Of a DNA stretch of 7,044 nucleotides, positions 1 to 6,902 are shown piece after piece. The position numbers and the translations under genes are program-made. The notes beneath the pieces are model-generated. The model saw nothing but the letters and a program-made list of their open reading frames with translations, did not search any database and was not told the origin of the DNA. The stretch is taken from NCBI GenBank assembly GCA_963169055.1, contig CAUJFU010000321.1, forward strand, positions 1-7,044, in the 5' to 3' direction. Within the stretch, counting starts at the first letter, position 1; every line of letters begins with the position of its first letter. The stretch is from Myxococcota bacterium (GTDB lineage: Bacteria > Myxococcota_C > UBA6777).

Positions 1-1
1 A

Positions 2-241
2 GGAAAACTGTTTGGGCTACGCAAACACGACTTGGTCAGGACAGAAAAAGGCACAGGATGGGTCAAAGGCAAGCGCAGCACGGGCTTTTTCGCACTCGAA
101 ACCATCGACGGCCAAACCCTCACCACTTCCGTCAACGTCAAAAAGGCCACCACCCGGCTGGCCGCACGAACCACCACCCTTATCCAAAGAAAGGACGGCG
201 CTTCCTCCCCCCTCGCCCATAAGGGGGTCTCCGCGCCTTAA
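2..241 (+). CDS. C-terminal fragment of a probable RRXRR/HNH (IscB-like) endonuclease
   Basis: The reading frame is open from the left edge to TAA at 239-241 and gives 79 residues. Codon use matches the genes that follow (ATC, GTC, ACC, GAA preferred), so it is very likely real coding sequence. A TTG at 32 could be a start, but the coding pattern begins before it, so I read this as the end of a longer gene. The order of features (LFGLRKHDLV, then G.VKGKRSTGFF, then a DG turn, then LIQRKDG and a short tail) resembles from memory the C-terminal beta domain of RRXRR/HNH proteins of the IscB/IsrB group, where a GD.V...R.SGSF...QR.DG pattern recurs. The RRXRR, RuvC and HNH parts would lie off the left edge, as would any omega-RNA, which in IscB loci is encoded upstream of the gene. 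It could instead be an unrelated small beta-rich protein. The next gene starts 5 bases after the stop. Confidence 0.5.
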   Translation, partial: GKLFGLRKHDLVRTEKGTGWVKGKRSTGFFALETIDGQTLTTSVNVKKATTRLAARTTTLIQRKDGASSPLAHKGVSAP

Positions 242-246
242 AAACG

Positions 247-2538
247 ATGAAAAACGAGCTTCAAGCGCACCACGAAGCTACTCGCTCCGAATCTCCCGCC
301 ACCAGCGCACCGCCCACCGAAAAGGCCAAAGGCTTCACACGCCGTACCTTCCTCAAAGTCGGCGCAGGCGTCCTCGCAACGGGCGGATTGGCCGTTGCCA
401 TCGCCTACCCACGACGTTACGCGATCTTGTTTGGTCTCATGGAATACATGGAAAACCGACACTTTGATCCGCGTTCTTTTATCTTGATCCCCACGACAGG
501 CCCGATCCAACTGGTCTGCCATCGTTCCGAGATGGGCCAAGGTGTGCGTACTTCCCTCCCGATGATCCTCGCCGAAGAACTCGATGTCCCTTGGGAAGAT
601 ATCCAAGTCGTCCAAGCCCTCGCCGATCCCCGCTATGGTAGCCAAAACACCGACGGTTCCAAAAGCGTCCGTGACTTTTACACCCTCCTTCGCAAGGCCG
701 CTGCCGGAACACGCGAAGTCCTCACCCAAGCCGCCGCCAACCAGTGGAAAGTCCCCATCTCGGAGTGTGTCGCCAAAGACGGAAAGATCCTCCACAACCC
801 CACCCTACGCACCCTCACCTACGGCGCTGTCGCGCAAGACGCCAGCCAACTCACCCTGCCCAAACATCCCACCCTCAAAGCCCAAAAAGACTTCAAGATC
901 ATCGGCAAACCGCGCAAGGGTGTCGATGTCCCAACGATGGTGCAAGGAAAAGCCCAGTACGGCGCAGATATCGATCTACCCGGTCTCGTGTACGCTTGCG
1001 CTGCACGCGCTCCTGTCCCGGGTGCCAAACTCAAATCTTTCGATGACACCGCTGCAAAACAAATCAAAGGCGTCCTTCGCATCGAGACCATCGACGCTCT
1101 CCCTGCCCCCGTCAACTCCAACGCTGCCGTCTGTGTCGTCGCTTCCAACACATGGGCCGCCATCCAAGGCCAACGCGCCCTCAAAGTACAATGGGACACC
1201 CAAGGTCTCAAACTCGACAACAGCCCCGAATACCGCAAAGAACTCGAACAAGCCCTCGAAAAAGCCGATATCGTACACCGCAGCGAAGGAGACGCCCGTC
1301 GCATCGAAGCGGAGAGCAAACGCAAGATCAAGCGCACGTACCACACGCCCTATCTGGTTCATGCCACAATGGAACCCCCCGTCAGCACCGCCTATGTCAA
1401 AAAAGACGGAACCTGCGAGGTCTGGGCTCCATGCCAAGATCCCATCCGCGCCAAACAAGCCATCGCCAAACAACTCAAGATCCCCGAAGACAAGATCACC
1501 TTCCACATCACTTTCCTCGGCGGAGGCTTTGGGCGAAAGTCACAGCCCGACTTTGTCCTCGAATCTGTCCTGCTTTCCCAAAAGATCGGCCTGCCCGTCC
1601 GTCTCCAATGGACACGCGAAGATGAGATCAAACACGGCTTTTATCACGCCGAAAGCCTCCAAAGCCTCAGCGCCGCCCTCGACGAACAAGGCATACCCCT
1701 CTCTTGGCACCACCGCGCCGTCTATCCCACCCTCGTCAACACCCTCTGGACCGGCAACGACAGCCCGATGATCTTTGAATTCAATATGGGCGCACTCAAT
1801 ATGCCCTACCGCATCCCTCACGTTCTTTGCGAAGCTGGACGCACCAAAACCGCCCTTCACATCGGCTGGTTGCGTAGTGTCTGCAATATCTTTCACGCCT
1901 TCGCCGTCAACAGCTTTGTCGATGAACTCGCCCACGAAGCCCGCTTCGATCCCATCGCCTATCGGCTCAAACTGCTTGGCCCGCACCGTGAGATCCCCTC
2001 CCATATCGAGACCCACTACGCCCAAGACACCAAACGACTGGCCACAGTCATCCAAAACACCCGTGATGCCTTCGGTTGGGACAAGCCCCTGCCCAAAGGG
2101 CACGGCAAAGGCTTTGCCAACCACTTTAGCTTTTACTCCTACGTGGCACTTGCCCTCGAAGTCCGCGTCCAACACGGTGTCGCCCATGTCTTGCGAGCCG
2201 TCTGTACCGTCGATTGTGGTCTTGCCGTCAATCCCGACGGTGTGCGCGCACAGATGGAAGGCTCCATCATCTTTGGCCTTTCTGCCGCACTCTACGGAAA
2301 GATCACCACCCAAAACAGCGTCGTCCAACAAAGCAACTTCCACGATTATCCGATCCTTCGGATGCCCGAAACACCCCAAATCGAGATCCACATCCTCAAC
2401 GGCGCACCCAACGATCCCACAGGCGTCGGAGAACCCGGCGTCCCCGTCGTCGCACCCGCCCTTGCTTCCGCCATCTTTAACGCAACAGGCATCCGTATCC
2501 GCGAACTTCCCGCAGCAGAAAAACTCTTATCGAGGTAA
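247..2538 (+). CDS. Xanthine dehydrogenase-family molybdopterin-binding subunit (IorB-like)
   Basis: Large molybdenum-cofactor subunit of a hydroxylase that oxidises an N-heterocycle or aldehyde using water. Family members work with a small [2Fe-2S] subunit (IorA type), often in the periplasm. The 763 residues match the usual length of the family. A twin-arginine signal is seen at residues 32-37 (RRTFLK), followed by a hydrophobic stretch to about 53. EMGQG is at 95-99, a hammerhead domain lies near 230-320, and MEPPVSTAYV near 375. The cofactor motif GGGFGR is at 425-430, WTREDE near 455-460, and LRSVCN.FHAFAVNSFVDEL near 542-561. GVGEPG is at 726-731, with the expected catalytic Glu at 729. 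All key motifs are intact, so it is probably active. The substrate cannot be told. No iron-sulfur or cytochrome c partner gene is in the window, and the next gene is a secretion/pilus ATPase. There is no good Shine-Dalgarno before ATG 247, but the start places the Tat motif at a normal distance. The family call is firm; the isoquinoline specificity is not implied. Confidence 0.93.
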   Translation: MKNELQAHHEATRSESPATSAPPTEKAKGFTRRTFLKVGAGVLATGGLAVAIAYPRRYAILFGLMEYMENRHFDPRSFILIPTTGPIQLVCHRSEMGQGVRTSLPMILAEELDVPWEDIQVVQALADPRYGSQNTDGSKSVRDFYTLLRKAAAGTREVLTQAAANQWKVPISECVAKDGKILHNPTLRTLTYGAVAQDASQLTLPKHPTLKAQKDFKIIGKPRKGVDVPTMVQGKAQYGADIDLPGLVYACAARAPVPGAKLKSFDDTAAKQIKGVLRIETIDALPAPVNSNAAVCVVASNTWAAIQGQRALKVQWDTQGLKLDNSPEYRKELEQALEKADIVHRSEGDARRIEAESKRKIKRTYHTPYLVHATMEPPVSTAYVKKDGTCEVWAPCQDPIRAKQAIAKQLKIPEDKITFHITFLGGGFGRKSQPDFVLESVLLSQKIGLPVRLQWTREDEIKHGFYHAESLQSLSAALDEQGIPLSWHHRAVYPTLVNTLWTGNDSPMIFEFNMGALNMPYRIPHVLCEAGRTKTALHIGWLRSVCNIFHAFAVNSFVDELAHEARFDPIAYRLKLLGPHREIPSHIETHYAQDTKRLATVIQNTRDAFGWDKPLPKGHGKGFANHFSFYSYVALALEVRVQHGVAHVLRAVCTVDCGLAVNPDGVRAQMEGSIIFGLSAALYGKITTQNSVVQQSNFHDYPILRMPETPQIEIHILNGAPNDPTGVGEPGVPVVAPALASAIFNATGIRIRELPAAEKLLSR
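2532..2535 (+). promoter_or_regulatory. Ribosome binding site for the cNMP-GspE/PilB ATPase gene
   Basis: GAGG lies 10 bases before ATG 2546 and overlaps the last codons of the upstream oxidoreductase gene, whose TAA is at 2536-2538. It supports ATG 2546 as the start over any position further upstream in the same frame, and it suggests translational coupling between the two genes. Confidence 0.5.
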
Positions 2539-2545
2539 TCCGCCC

Positions 2546-5068
2546 ATGTCTACGCCTTCATCGACCACTTCTCGCAGCAGCCTACTCAAGCACACGCGCC
2601 TCTTCCACGCGATCGACAAATCCCTTCGCAAAGATCTCTCCCAACACTTCGAGCGCCTCCCCTTTCCTGCTGCGGCACAAGTCTTCGAGCAAGGACAACC
2701 CGCAGACACGCTCTTGTTCCTCGCCGAAGGCGAAGTCACCACCACCCTACGCGAACAAGAGTACGGCCTCGATTATTATGGACCCGAGATCGCCATCGGC
2801 GACGATATCGACCTTGAATCCGCCCTCCTCAACGAACCTCATCTCTTCACCCTACGCACCAAGATCCCCTCTCTCTTCCTTGCGATCCCCATCCACACCC
2901 TCAAAGAACTCGCCCTCCAACACCCCTCTCTCCAACAAGCCATCTCCCACACCCTCAGCCTTCAACTCTTCCGCGAACGCGCCCTCAAACAAACCCCCTT
3001 TGTGGATCTCGCTCGCATCGTCCTTGATCCCACCCTGCTCTCCATCATCCCCCGCCACCTGATCAACAAACACAAGCTGCTTCCGCTCTCCGAACATGGC
3101 GGCATCCTTGCCGTCGGCCTCGTCGATCTCCAAAACCTCCATGCCATCGACGATATCCGCCGCTTCGTGAAAGGAAAGCACATCCATCCCCTTCCCATCG
3201 ATAACTACAGCTTCGAGCGCTTTTTGCGCAATTTCGTCAATCCCATCCTCGACCGACGCGAGAAAAAACACGCTGACGAAGACGACCGTTGGTTCAACGT
3301 CCTCAAGTCCAAAGAATACAACGCCCTCGAGATCAACGAAGGCAAAGACGCCTCCACCGACAAACGCAACCCACAGATCCCGGGTGAGCAGATCGTCCAA
3401 CTGATGAACCGCTTAATCGGCGAAGCCATCGACTTGATGGCAAGTGATATCCATATCGAACCCGGAACTTCCGAGCTTGTCGTGCGCTATCGCGTGGATG
3501 GCCGACTCAAAAAGCGACCCGAAACCCTTGAGATGCGCTATCACAGCGCGCTCGTCTCTCGGCTCAAGATCCTCAGCGGCATGGATATCGCGGAACGCCG
3601 ACAAGCCCAAGATGGCCGACTTCGCCTCGGCTACGAAGGCAAACCCATCGACTTTCGCCTCTCCACGATCCCTTCTCACTTCGGCGAAAAGCTCGTCTTG
3701 CGCCTCCTCGATCCCAACAACATCCTGATCGAACTCGAACGCTTGATCCCCCACCTCCCCACTCTCCAAGCCGTCCAATGGATGCTCCAACAGCCCCAAG
3801 GCATGGTCCTCATGGCTGGACCCACAGGCTCTGGAAAAACCACCACTATCTACAGCGCCCTCCTTCACCGCCGCGAAGACGAAGTCAACATCGTCACCGT
3901 CGAAGACCCCATCGAATACACCGTCGATGGCATCGCACAAGTCCAAGTCAACGAAGCCGCTGGCATGGGCTTCGCAAACGCCATCCGACACTTTTTGCGC
4001 CAAGACCCCGATATCATCGTCGTTGGCGAAACTCGCGATCCCATCACCGCCTCCACTGCCCTCAAAGCCGCGCTCACCGGCCACCTTGTCATCACCTCCA
4101 TCCACGCCAACAGCGCCCTCGGAACTCTTGTCCGTCTGCGCGATATGGGCATCGAACCCTTTCTCATCGCCAACACCGTCACTGGCGTTGTCAGTCAACG
4201 CCTTGTCCGTCGGATCTGCCCGCACTGCCGCGAAGTCGTCAAATACCACCGCAACCTCATCCTCCCCCTTGGCATCTTTGAACAACCCGATCCGCCCGAA
4301 TACTTCGAGTTTTATCGGGGAAAAGGTTGCGTACACTGCAACTTCCTCGGTTATCGCGGACGCGTCGGCGTCTTCGAGATCTTGCGCATCGACGAAACCC
4401 TCCGCCCCATGCTCGCTATCGACGAACAATCCACCCATCTCCGACGACTCGCCATCGAACGCGGCCTCCTCCTCCCCATGCAACAATACAGCCGCTACCT
4501 CCTCACACAAGGCATGACCACCCCCGAAGAGATCACCCGCGTCCTCTTTATCGAAAATATCCACTCCCCCACCTCTTCCACCCATCCCAAGGCCCTCTCC
4601 GCTTCCGCCACCACGCCCTCTCTCCCTTCCACCTCACCAACCCCGATCTCTTCCACCGCTCCGCCCGCTTCCCTCTCAAGCTTCATTACTCCCCCACCTC
4701 CCTCCGCTCCCGCCACATCCGCCCAAATCATCCAAAACCCCGCTGCATCAAGTCACTTGCTACCACTCATCTCACAAACCACCCTACCCATGCCTTCGCA
4801 AGCCTCTTCCTCCGCTTCTCCCCAACCGCTCTCCAATCCTTCCAACCTCGCTGCTCTCCACCGCTCTGCCTCTTTGCCCCTCTCGGTTTCTGCTGATCTC
4901 CCCAAACCGTCATATTCCTCTCCGAGCCACACTCTCTCTGCCGTCCCACCCGCCGAGATATCCGCCCAACCTCCCTCCAAACACGATCCCTCCGAAACCA
5001 TCCAAGTCACCTCCCTCAAAGGCTTTGAACTCGACGATGACGACGAAAACCCCCGCAAACTTCCCTGA
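2546..5068 (+). CDS. GspE/PilB-family assembly ATPase with N-terminal cNMP-binding-like domain
   Basis: Hexameric motor ATPase that drives pilus or pseudopilus assembly from the cytoplasmic face of the inner membrane. It has 840 residues against roughly 560 for ordinary GspE/PilB. Residues ~15-140 resemble a cyclic-nucleotide-binding beta barrel (FPAAAQVFEQGQPADTLLFLAEGEV). The phosphate-binding cassette is degenerate: the usual GE..L and PR.A are replaced by IGDDIDLESALLNEPHLFTLR, so classical cAMP binding is doubtful. A GspE N-terminal (MshEN-like) half-domain lies at ~155-240, without the RLG...G motif of c-di-GMP binders. The ATPase core has Walker A GPTGSGKTTT at 425-434, an Asp box (VEDPIEY) around 452-458, Walker B QDPDIIVVGE at 486-495 and a His box TGHLVITSIH at 511-520. 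The Zn cysteines are C558, C561, C595 and C598. Residues ~684-815 are a Ser/Pro/Thr-rich, G-poor tail ending in an acidic stretch (FELDDDDE). ATG 2546 is chosen because the frame upstream overlaps the preceding gene and makes only low-complexity peptide. No other secretion or pilus gene is in view, so PilB versus GspE is undecided. Confidence 0.93.
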   Translation: MSTPSSTTSRSSLLKHTRLFHAIDKSLRKDLSQHFERLPFPAAAQVFEQGQPADTLLFLAEGEVTTTLREQEYGLDYYGPEIAIGDDIDLESALLNEPHLFTLRTKIPSLFLAIPIHTLKELALQHPSLQQAISHTLSLQLFRERALKQTPFVDLARIVLDPTLLSIIPRHLINKHKLLPLSEHGGILAVGLVDLQNLHAIDDIRRFVKGKHIHPLPIDNYSFERFLRNFVNPILDRREKKHADEDDRWFNVLKSKEYNALEINEGKDASTDKRNPQIPGEQIVQLMNRLIGEAIDLMASDIHIEPGTSELVVRYRVDGRLKKRPETLEMRYHSALVSRLKILSGMDIAERRQAQDGRLRLGYEGKPIDFRLSTIPSHFGEKLVLRLLDPNNILIELERLIPHLPTLQAVQWMLQQPQGMVLMAGPTGSGKTTTIYSALLHRREDEVNIVTVEDPIEYTVDGIAQVQVNEAAGMGFANAIRHFLRQDPDIIVVGETRDPITASTALKAALTGHLVITSIHANSALGTLVRLRDMGIEPFLIANTVTGVVSQRLVRRICPHCREVVKYHRNLILPLGIFEQPDPPEYFEFYRGKGCVHCNFLGYRGRVGVFEILRIDETLRPMLAIDEQSTHLRRLAIERGLLLPMQQYSRYLLTQGMTTPEEITRVLFIENIHSPTSSTHPKALSASATTPSLPSTSPTPISSTAPPASLSSFITPPPPSAPATSAQIIQNPAASSHLLPLISQTTLPMPSQASSSASPQPLSNPSNLAALHRSASLPLSVSADLPKPSYSSPSHTLSAVPPAEISAQPPSKHDPSETIQVTSLKGFELDDDDENPRKLP

Positions 5069-5090
5069 TCAAACACAACACCCACAACCA

Positions 5091-5096
5091 AGGAGA
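5091..5096 (+). promoter_or_regulatory. Strong ribosome binding site for the small membrane protein
   Basis: AAGGAGAGAG just before ATG 5101 contains AGGAG at 5091-5095, a close match to the anti-Shine-Dalgarno sequence at short spacing. It fixes the start of the 106-residue gene. It lies in the 32-base gap after the ATPase gene, with no terminator between them. Confidence 0.75.
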
Positions 5097-5100
5097 GAGC

Positions 5101-5421
5101 ATGGCTCGCCTCACCGTGACTGTCCTATTCATCGGCTTTTCTGTCTTCAATACGTGGTATCTTACACAAGGCAGCTTTTGGGCCGTCTTTCCGCCCTTTC
5201 AAGACCCTGCCAAGATCCAGATCTTCGGCGATCTCGCCGTCGCCCTCACTCTCGCCAATCTCTGGATCTTTTTCGACATCCAAAAACACCAAAAACCCCG
5301 CTGGTTGGCCTTCTTGTTCTTCGCCCTTACCCTCGCCTTCGGCTCCATGAGTCCCCTGCTTTATCTGTTCCTCCGCGAATGGAAACTTCTCGGCGACTTT
5401 TCCCCTCTCTCCAACACCTAG
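5101..5421 (+). CDS. Small three-helix membrane protein, possibly DUF2834-like
   Basis: A 106-residue protein with three hydrophobic segments: about residues 4-21, 41-59 and 67-90. Between segments 1 and 2 is a short loop (QGSFWAVFPPFQDPAKIQ). Segment 2 starts IFGDLAVALTL, and segment 3 ends in GSMSPLLYLFLRE. The pattern (aromatic loop, acidic residue in helix 2, a G.....P.LYL.LRE end to helix 3) recalls small bacterial inner-membrane proteins of the DUF2834 type, from memory only. Its function is unknown. The strong ribosome binding site and natural codon use support a real gene. It follows the ATPase gene by 32 bases on the same strand, so the two are probably co-transcribed. A role with the ATPase is possible but rests on position alone. 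The stop TAG at 5419-5421 faces the stop of the convergent DUF445 gene 40 bases away. Confidence 0.82.
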   Translation: MARLTVTVLFIGFSVFNTWYLTQGSFWAVFPPFQDPAKIQIFGDLAVALTLANLWIFFDIQKHQKPRWLAFLFFALTLAFGSMSPLLYLFLREWKLLGDFSPLSNT

Positions 5422-5461
5422 CAAAGAAGATCGGAGCAAGCCCCCCTCCCAACGCCCCGCG

Positions 5462-6670
5462 CTACACAAACAAAAGCTGCGCAAATCCCGCCAACATCCC
5501 CAAGACCGCTCCCACCACGATCAAGATCCATTCATCCTCTTTGAAGATCGGGTGCAAGATCCCTTCAAATTCTTCCGAAGAAAGCAATTCCAATTTCTCG
5601 CGAAGCTCTTTCTTCACATCCAACGCCTCGTCCGTGTAAGTGTGCAGGCGTATGATCTCTTGTGGGAGTTTTTCGATCAATTGATCGCAAATCTTATTCT
5701 TCATCTCGATATAGCGCTGTGTCCCGATCACCAACTGCACGAAAGGCTTGCTCAAACCCGCCGAATCATCGACTGCTTCTTTCAGATAACGCTGCATAAT
5801 CGAAAACAGCCGATCCGACGCCGGACCACGCAAGATCGAACTCAGCAGATTTTTGGCATTCAAGATCTGCGAAGCAAAGATCTCAGCGTATTCTGCGGAG
5901 ACTTCTTTTTGCCTTTTGAGAAAAAGACCCTGTATCACGAACGGCCCGATCTTGACGGGCTTTACGGGCTCAAACACCATCTTCAACGCAACCCAGTTGG
6001 TCGCGTATCCCACCAAAAGCCCTGCCAGCGGCAACACCCACCAAGGCTGCACAAAGTACCAAAGCACCATCTGTGGCAAACCAAACAAAAACCCAAAATA
6101 CAGCCCTGAATTGCCGATGAAACGGAACTCTTCTGCACCACAACGCAAAAACAACTCATTCAGCAATTTTTTGTTCTTGACGCACGCTTCCACCACGATC
6201 GCACGCACATCGCAGATCTCTTCGATGTGTAGCTCTACTTCTTCCACGATCTGCTCGATAATCTGCGGCATCTCTTTCTTGATGCGATCAAATGTCCTCT
6301 TCTTCACGGCCTTGGGAACAGCTTCCCACACCACAGGATAACTTTCTGCGATCACTTGCTCGACGATCTCTTCGGTCAATCCGTTCAAGACAGGAGACAA
6401 CTCGCTCGCAACGCGCTTGGGATCGATCTTTGCGTACATCTCTTCAACGCTGATCAACCGCGTCAACACCATCTCCACCACATCTTCCGCCAACTTCTGC
6501 GTCTTGGCTGGAACGATCCCTTGCCAACCCAAAAATGGCTTCTTCCCCCAAAATTCCAGCGGCAAAAACATCATCTTGATCGCCAAAACGTTCGTCACAT
6601 AACCGATGATCGCCGCTGACAGCGGGATCATCAGGTACACGTGCCACTGTGTCACCAAAAACATCAACAT
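5462..6670 (-). CDS. DUF445 family membrane protein
   Basis: A 402-residue protein of the DUF445 family (the group that includes Bacillus YheB), whose biochemical role is not established. It shows the family's duplicated signature: GYVTNVLAIKMMF at 23-35 with LGWQGIVPAK at 47-56, and again GYATNWVALKMVF at 221-233 with IGPFVIQGLFLKRQ at 241-254. Hydrophobic segments lie near residues 8-30, 188-207, 210-228 and 381-402. The long stretches between them (about 55-180 and 255-375) are charged and helical, and are likely on one side of the membrane. ATG 6670 is preferred because a ribosome binding site (AAGGAGAGA) lies just before it; ATG at codon 3 is a weaker alternative. Codons end mostly in G, the mirror image of the plus-strand genes, which fits strand skew. 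A MITE-like element ends 22 bases before the start codon, so its promoter, if separate, must lie in or beyond that element. Confidence 0.92.
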   Translation of the reverse strand: MLMFLVTQWHVYLMIPLSAAIIGYVTNVLAIKMMFLPLEFWGKKPFLGWQGIVPAKTQKLAEDVVEMVLTRLISVEEMYAKIDPKRVASELSPVLNGLTEEIVEQVIAESYPVVWEAVPKAVKKRTFDRIKKEMPQIIEQIVEEVELHIEEICDVRAIVVEACVKNKKLLNELFLRCGAEEFRFIGNSGLYFGFLFGLPQMVLWYFVQPWWVLPLAGLLVGYATNWVALKMVFEPVKPVKIGPFVIQGLFLKRQKEVSAEYAEIFASQILNAKNLLSSILRGPASDRLFSIMQRYLKEAVDDSAGLSKPFVQLVIGTQRYIEMKNKICDQLIEKLPQEIIRLHTYTDEALDVKKELREKLELLSSEEFEGILHPIFKEDEWILIVVGAVLGMLAGFAQLLFV

Positions 6671-6673
6671 CCG

Positions 6674-6682
6674 TCTCTCCTT
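6674..6682 (-). promoter_or_regulatory. Ribosome binding site for the DUF445 gene
   Basis: On the minus strand AAGGAGAGA (6682 down to 6674) precedes ATG 6670, with GGAG 6 bases from the start codon. It decides the start at 6670 over the in-frame ATG two codons later. It lies outside the adjacent inverted-repeat element. Confidence 0.75.
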
Positions 6683-6692
6683 CTTTCTCTCT

Positions 6693-6713
6693 TAGGATAG
6701 GACTTACGCAGTT
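6693..6713. repeat. Left terminal inverted repeat
   Basis: It contains GGACTTACGCAGTT and is the exact reverse complement of 6903-6923 over 21 bases. Its outer end begins TAGGATAGG. Confidence 0.93.
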
Positions 6714-6714
6714 G

Positions 6715-6818
6715 ATAGCGCTCCCCTTTGTGTACAAGTGCGGTCAAAAAAAAACAACTCTCGGATGTTCCGAGGTCTTTGCTGCGTATTTGTACTTATT
6801 TTGATCGGGGAGCGCTAT
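6715..6818. repeat. Internal inverted repeat (12-bp arms) inside the MITE-like element
   Basis: ATAGCGCTCCCC at 6715-6726 is the perfect reverse complement of GGGGAGCGCTAT at 6807-6818. The pairing can continue inward through GTACAA (6732-6737) with TTGTAC (6790-6795), with bulges. The left arm starts one base after the left terminal repeat, while the right arm lies 84 bases from the right one, so the element is asymmetric and may be composite. A transcript of either strand would fold into a long stem-loop. Confidence 0.85.
6746..6774 (-). terminator. Rho-independent terminator-like hairpin on the minus strand
   Basis: On the minus strand CTCGG (6774-6770) pairs with CCGAG (6764-6760) around a 5-base loop. 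This is followed after AGTTG by nine T (6754-6746). The stem is short and the T-run begins five bases after it, so efficiency is uncertain. If active, it would stop read-through from the right-edge gene towards the DUF445 gene. Confidence 0.5.
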
Positions 6819-6853
6819 GAAAAGGGAAACCCTGAGATATCCGACCGTTGTAG

Positions 6854-6873
6854 GGGCGGTTCGCGAACCGCCC
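6854..6873. repeat. 20-bp perfect palindrome (REP-like)
   Basis: GGGCGGTTCG followed by CGAACCGCCC is a perfect palindrome centred between 6863 and 6864, preceded by GTAG. From memory, GTAGGGGCG...CGCCC palindromes are scattered intergenically in many unrelated bacteria. A smaller stem GCCC/GGGC follows at 6876-6889. Any function here (RNA hairpin, protein site or inert repeat) is not shown. Confidence 0.85.
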
Positions 6874-6902
6874 GCGCCCGAACATGGGCCTTTTTCGTAT
6901 CG

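Noticed and set aside
584-1771. Long plus-strand open frame of 395 codons
   Set aside because: It is rich in Ser, Pro, Lys and Thr, as expected from reading C-ending codons out of frame, and it overlaps the oxidoreductase gene with all its motifs.
1540-2391. Minus-strand open frame of 283 codons
   Set aside because: Antisense to the conserved cofactor-binding part of the oxidoreductase, with the same Gly/Asp/Val-rich shadow composition.
1775-2545. A 257-residue N-terminal extension of the ATPase frame
   Set aside because: It lies wholly inside the 3' part of the well-supported oxidoreductase gene, encodes low-complexity Ser/Pro/Thr-rich peptide, and a ribosome binding site supports ATG 2546.
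3413-4585. Long minus-strand open frame of 390 codons
   Set aside because: Antisense to the ATPase core. The Gly/Asp/Val-rich peptide has no recognisable family and arises from the skewed codon use of the real gene.
4561-5068. Frameshift as the source of the ATPase tail
   Set aside because: The frame stays open with the same C-ending codon preference, the tail ends in a distinct acidic peptide, and no other frame here restores a known domain.
5422-5461. Shared terminator between the convergent genes
   Set aside because: The 40-base gap has no stem followed by a T-run on either strand.
6700-6750. Promoter for DUF445 starting from TTGACC on the minus strand
   Set aside because: The -35-like box is good, but no -10-like hexamer lies at 16-18 bases. 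TATCAA is 24 bases away, so I do not call it.
6876-6896. Possible plus-strand terminator (GCCC/GGGC stem followed by five T)
   Set aside because: The stem is only four pairs, no plus-strand gene ends nearby, and the sequence is better explained as part of the palindromic repeat unit.
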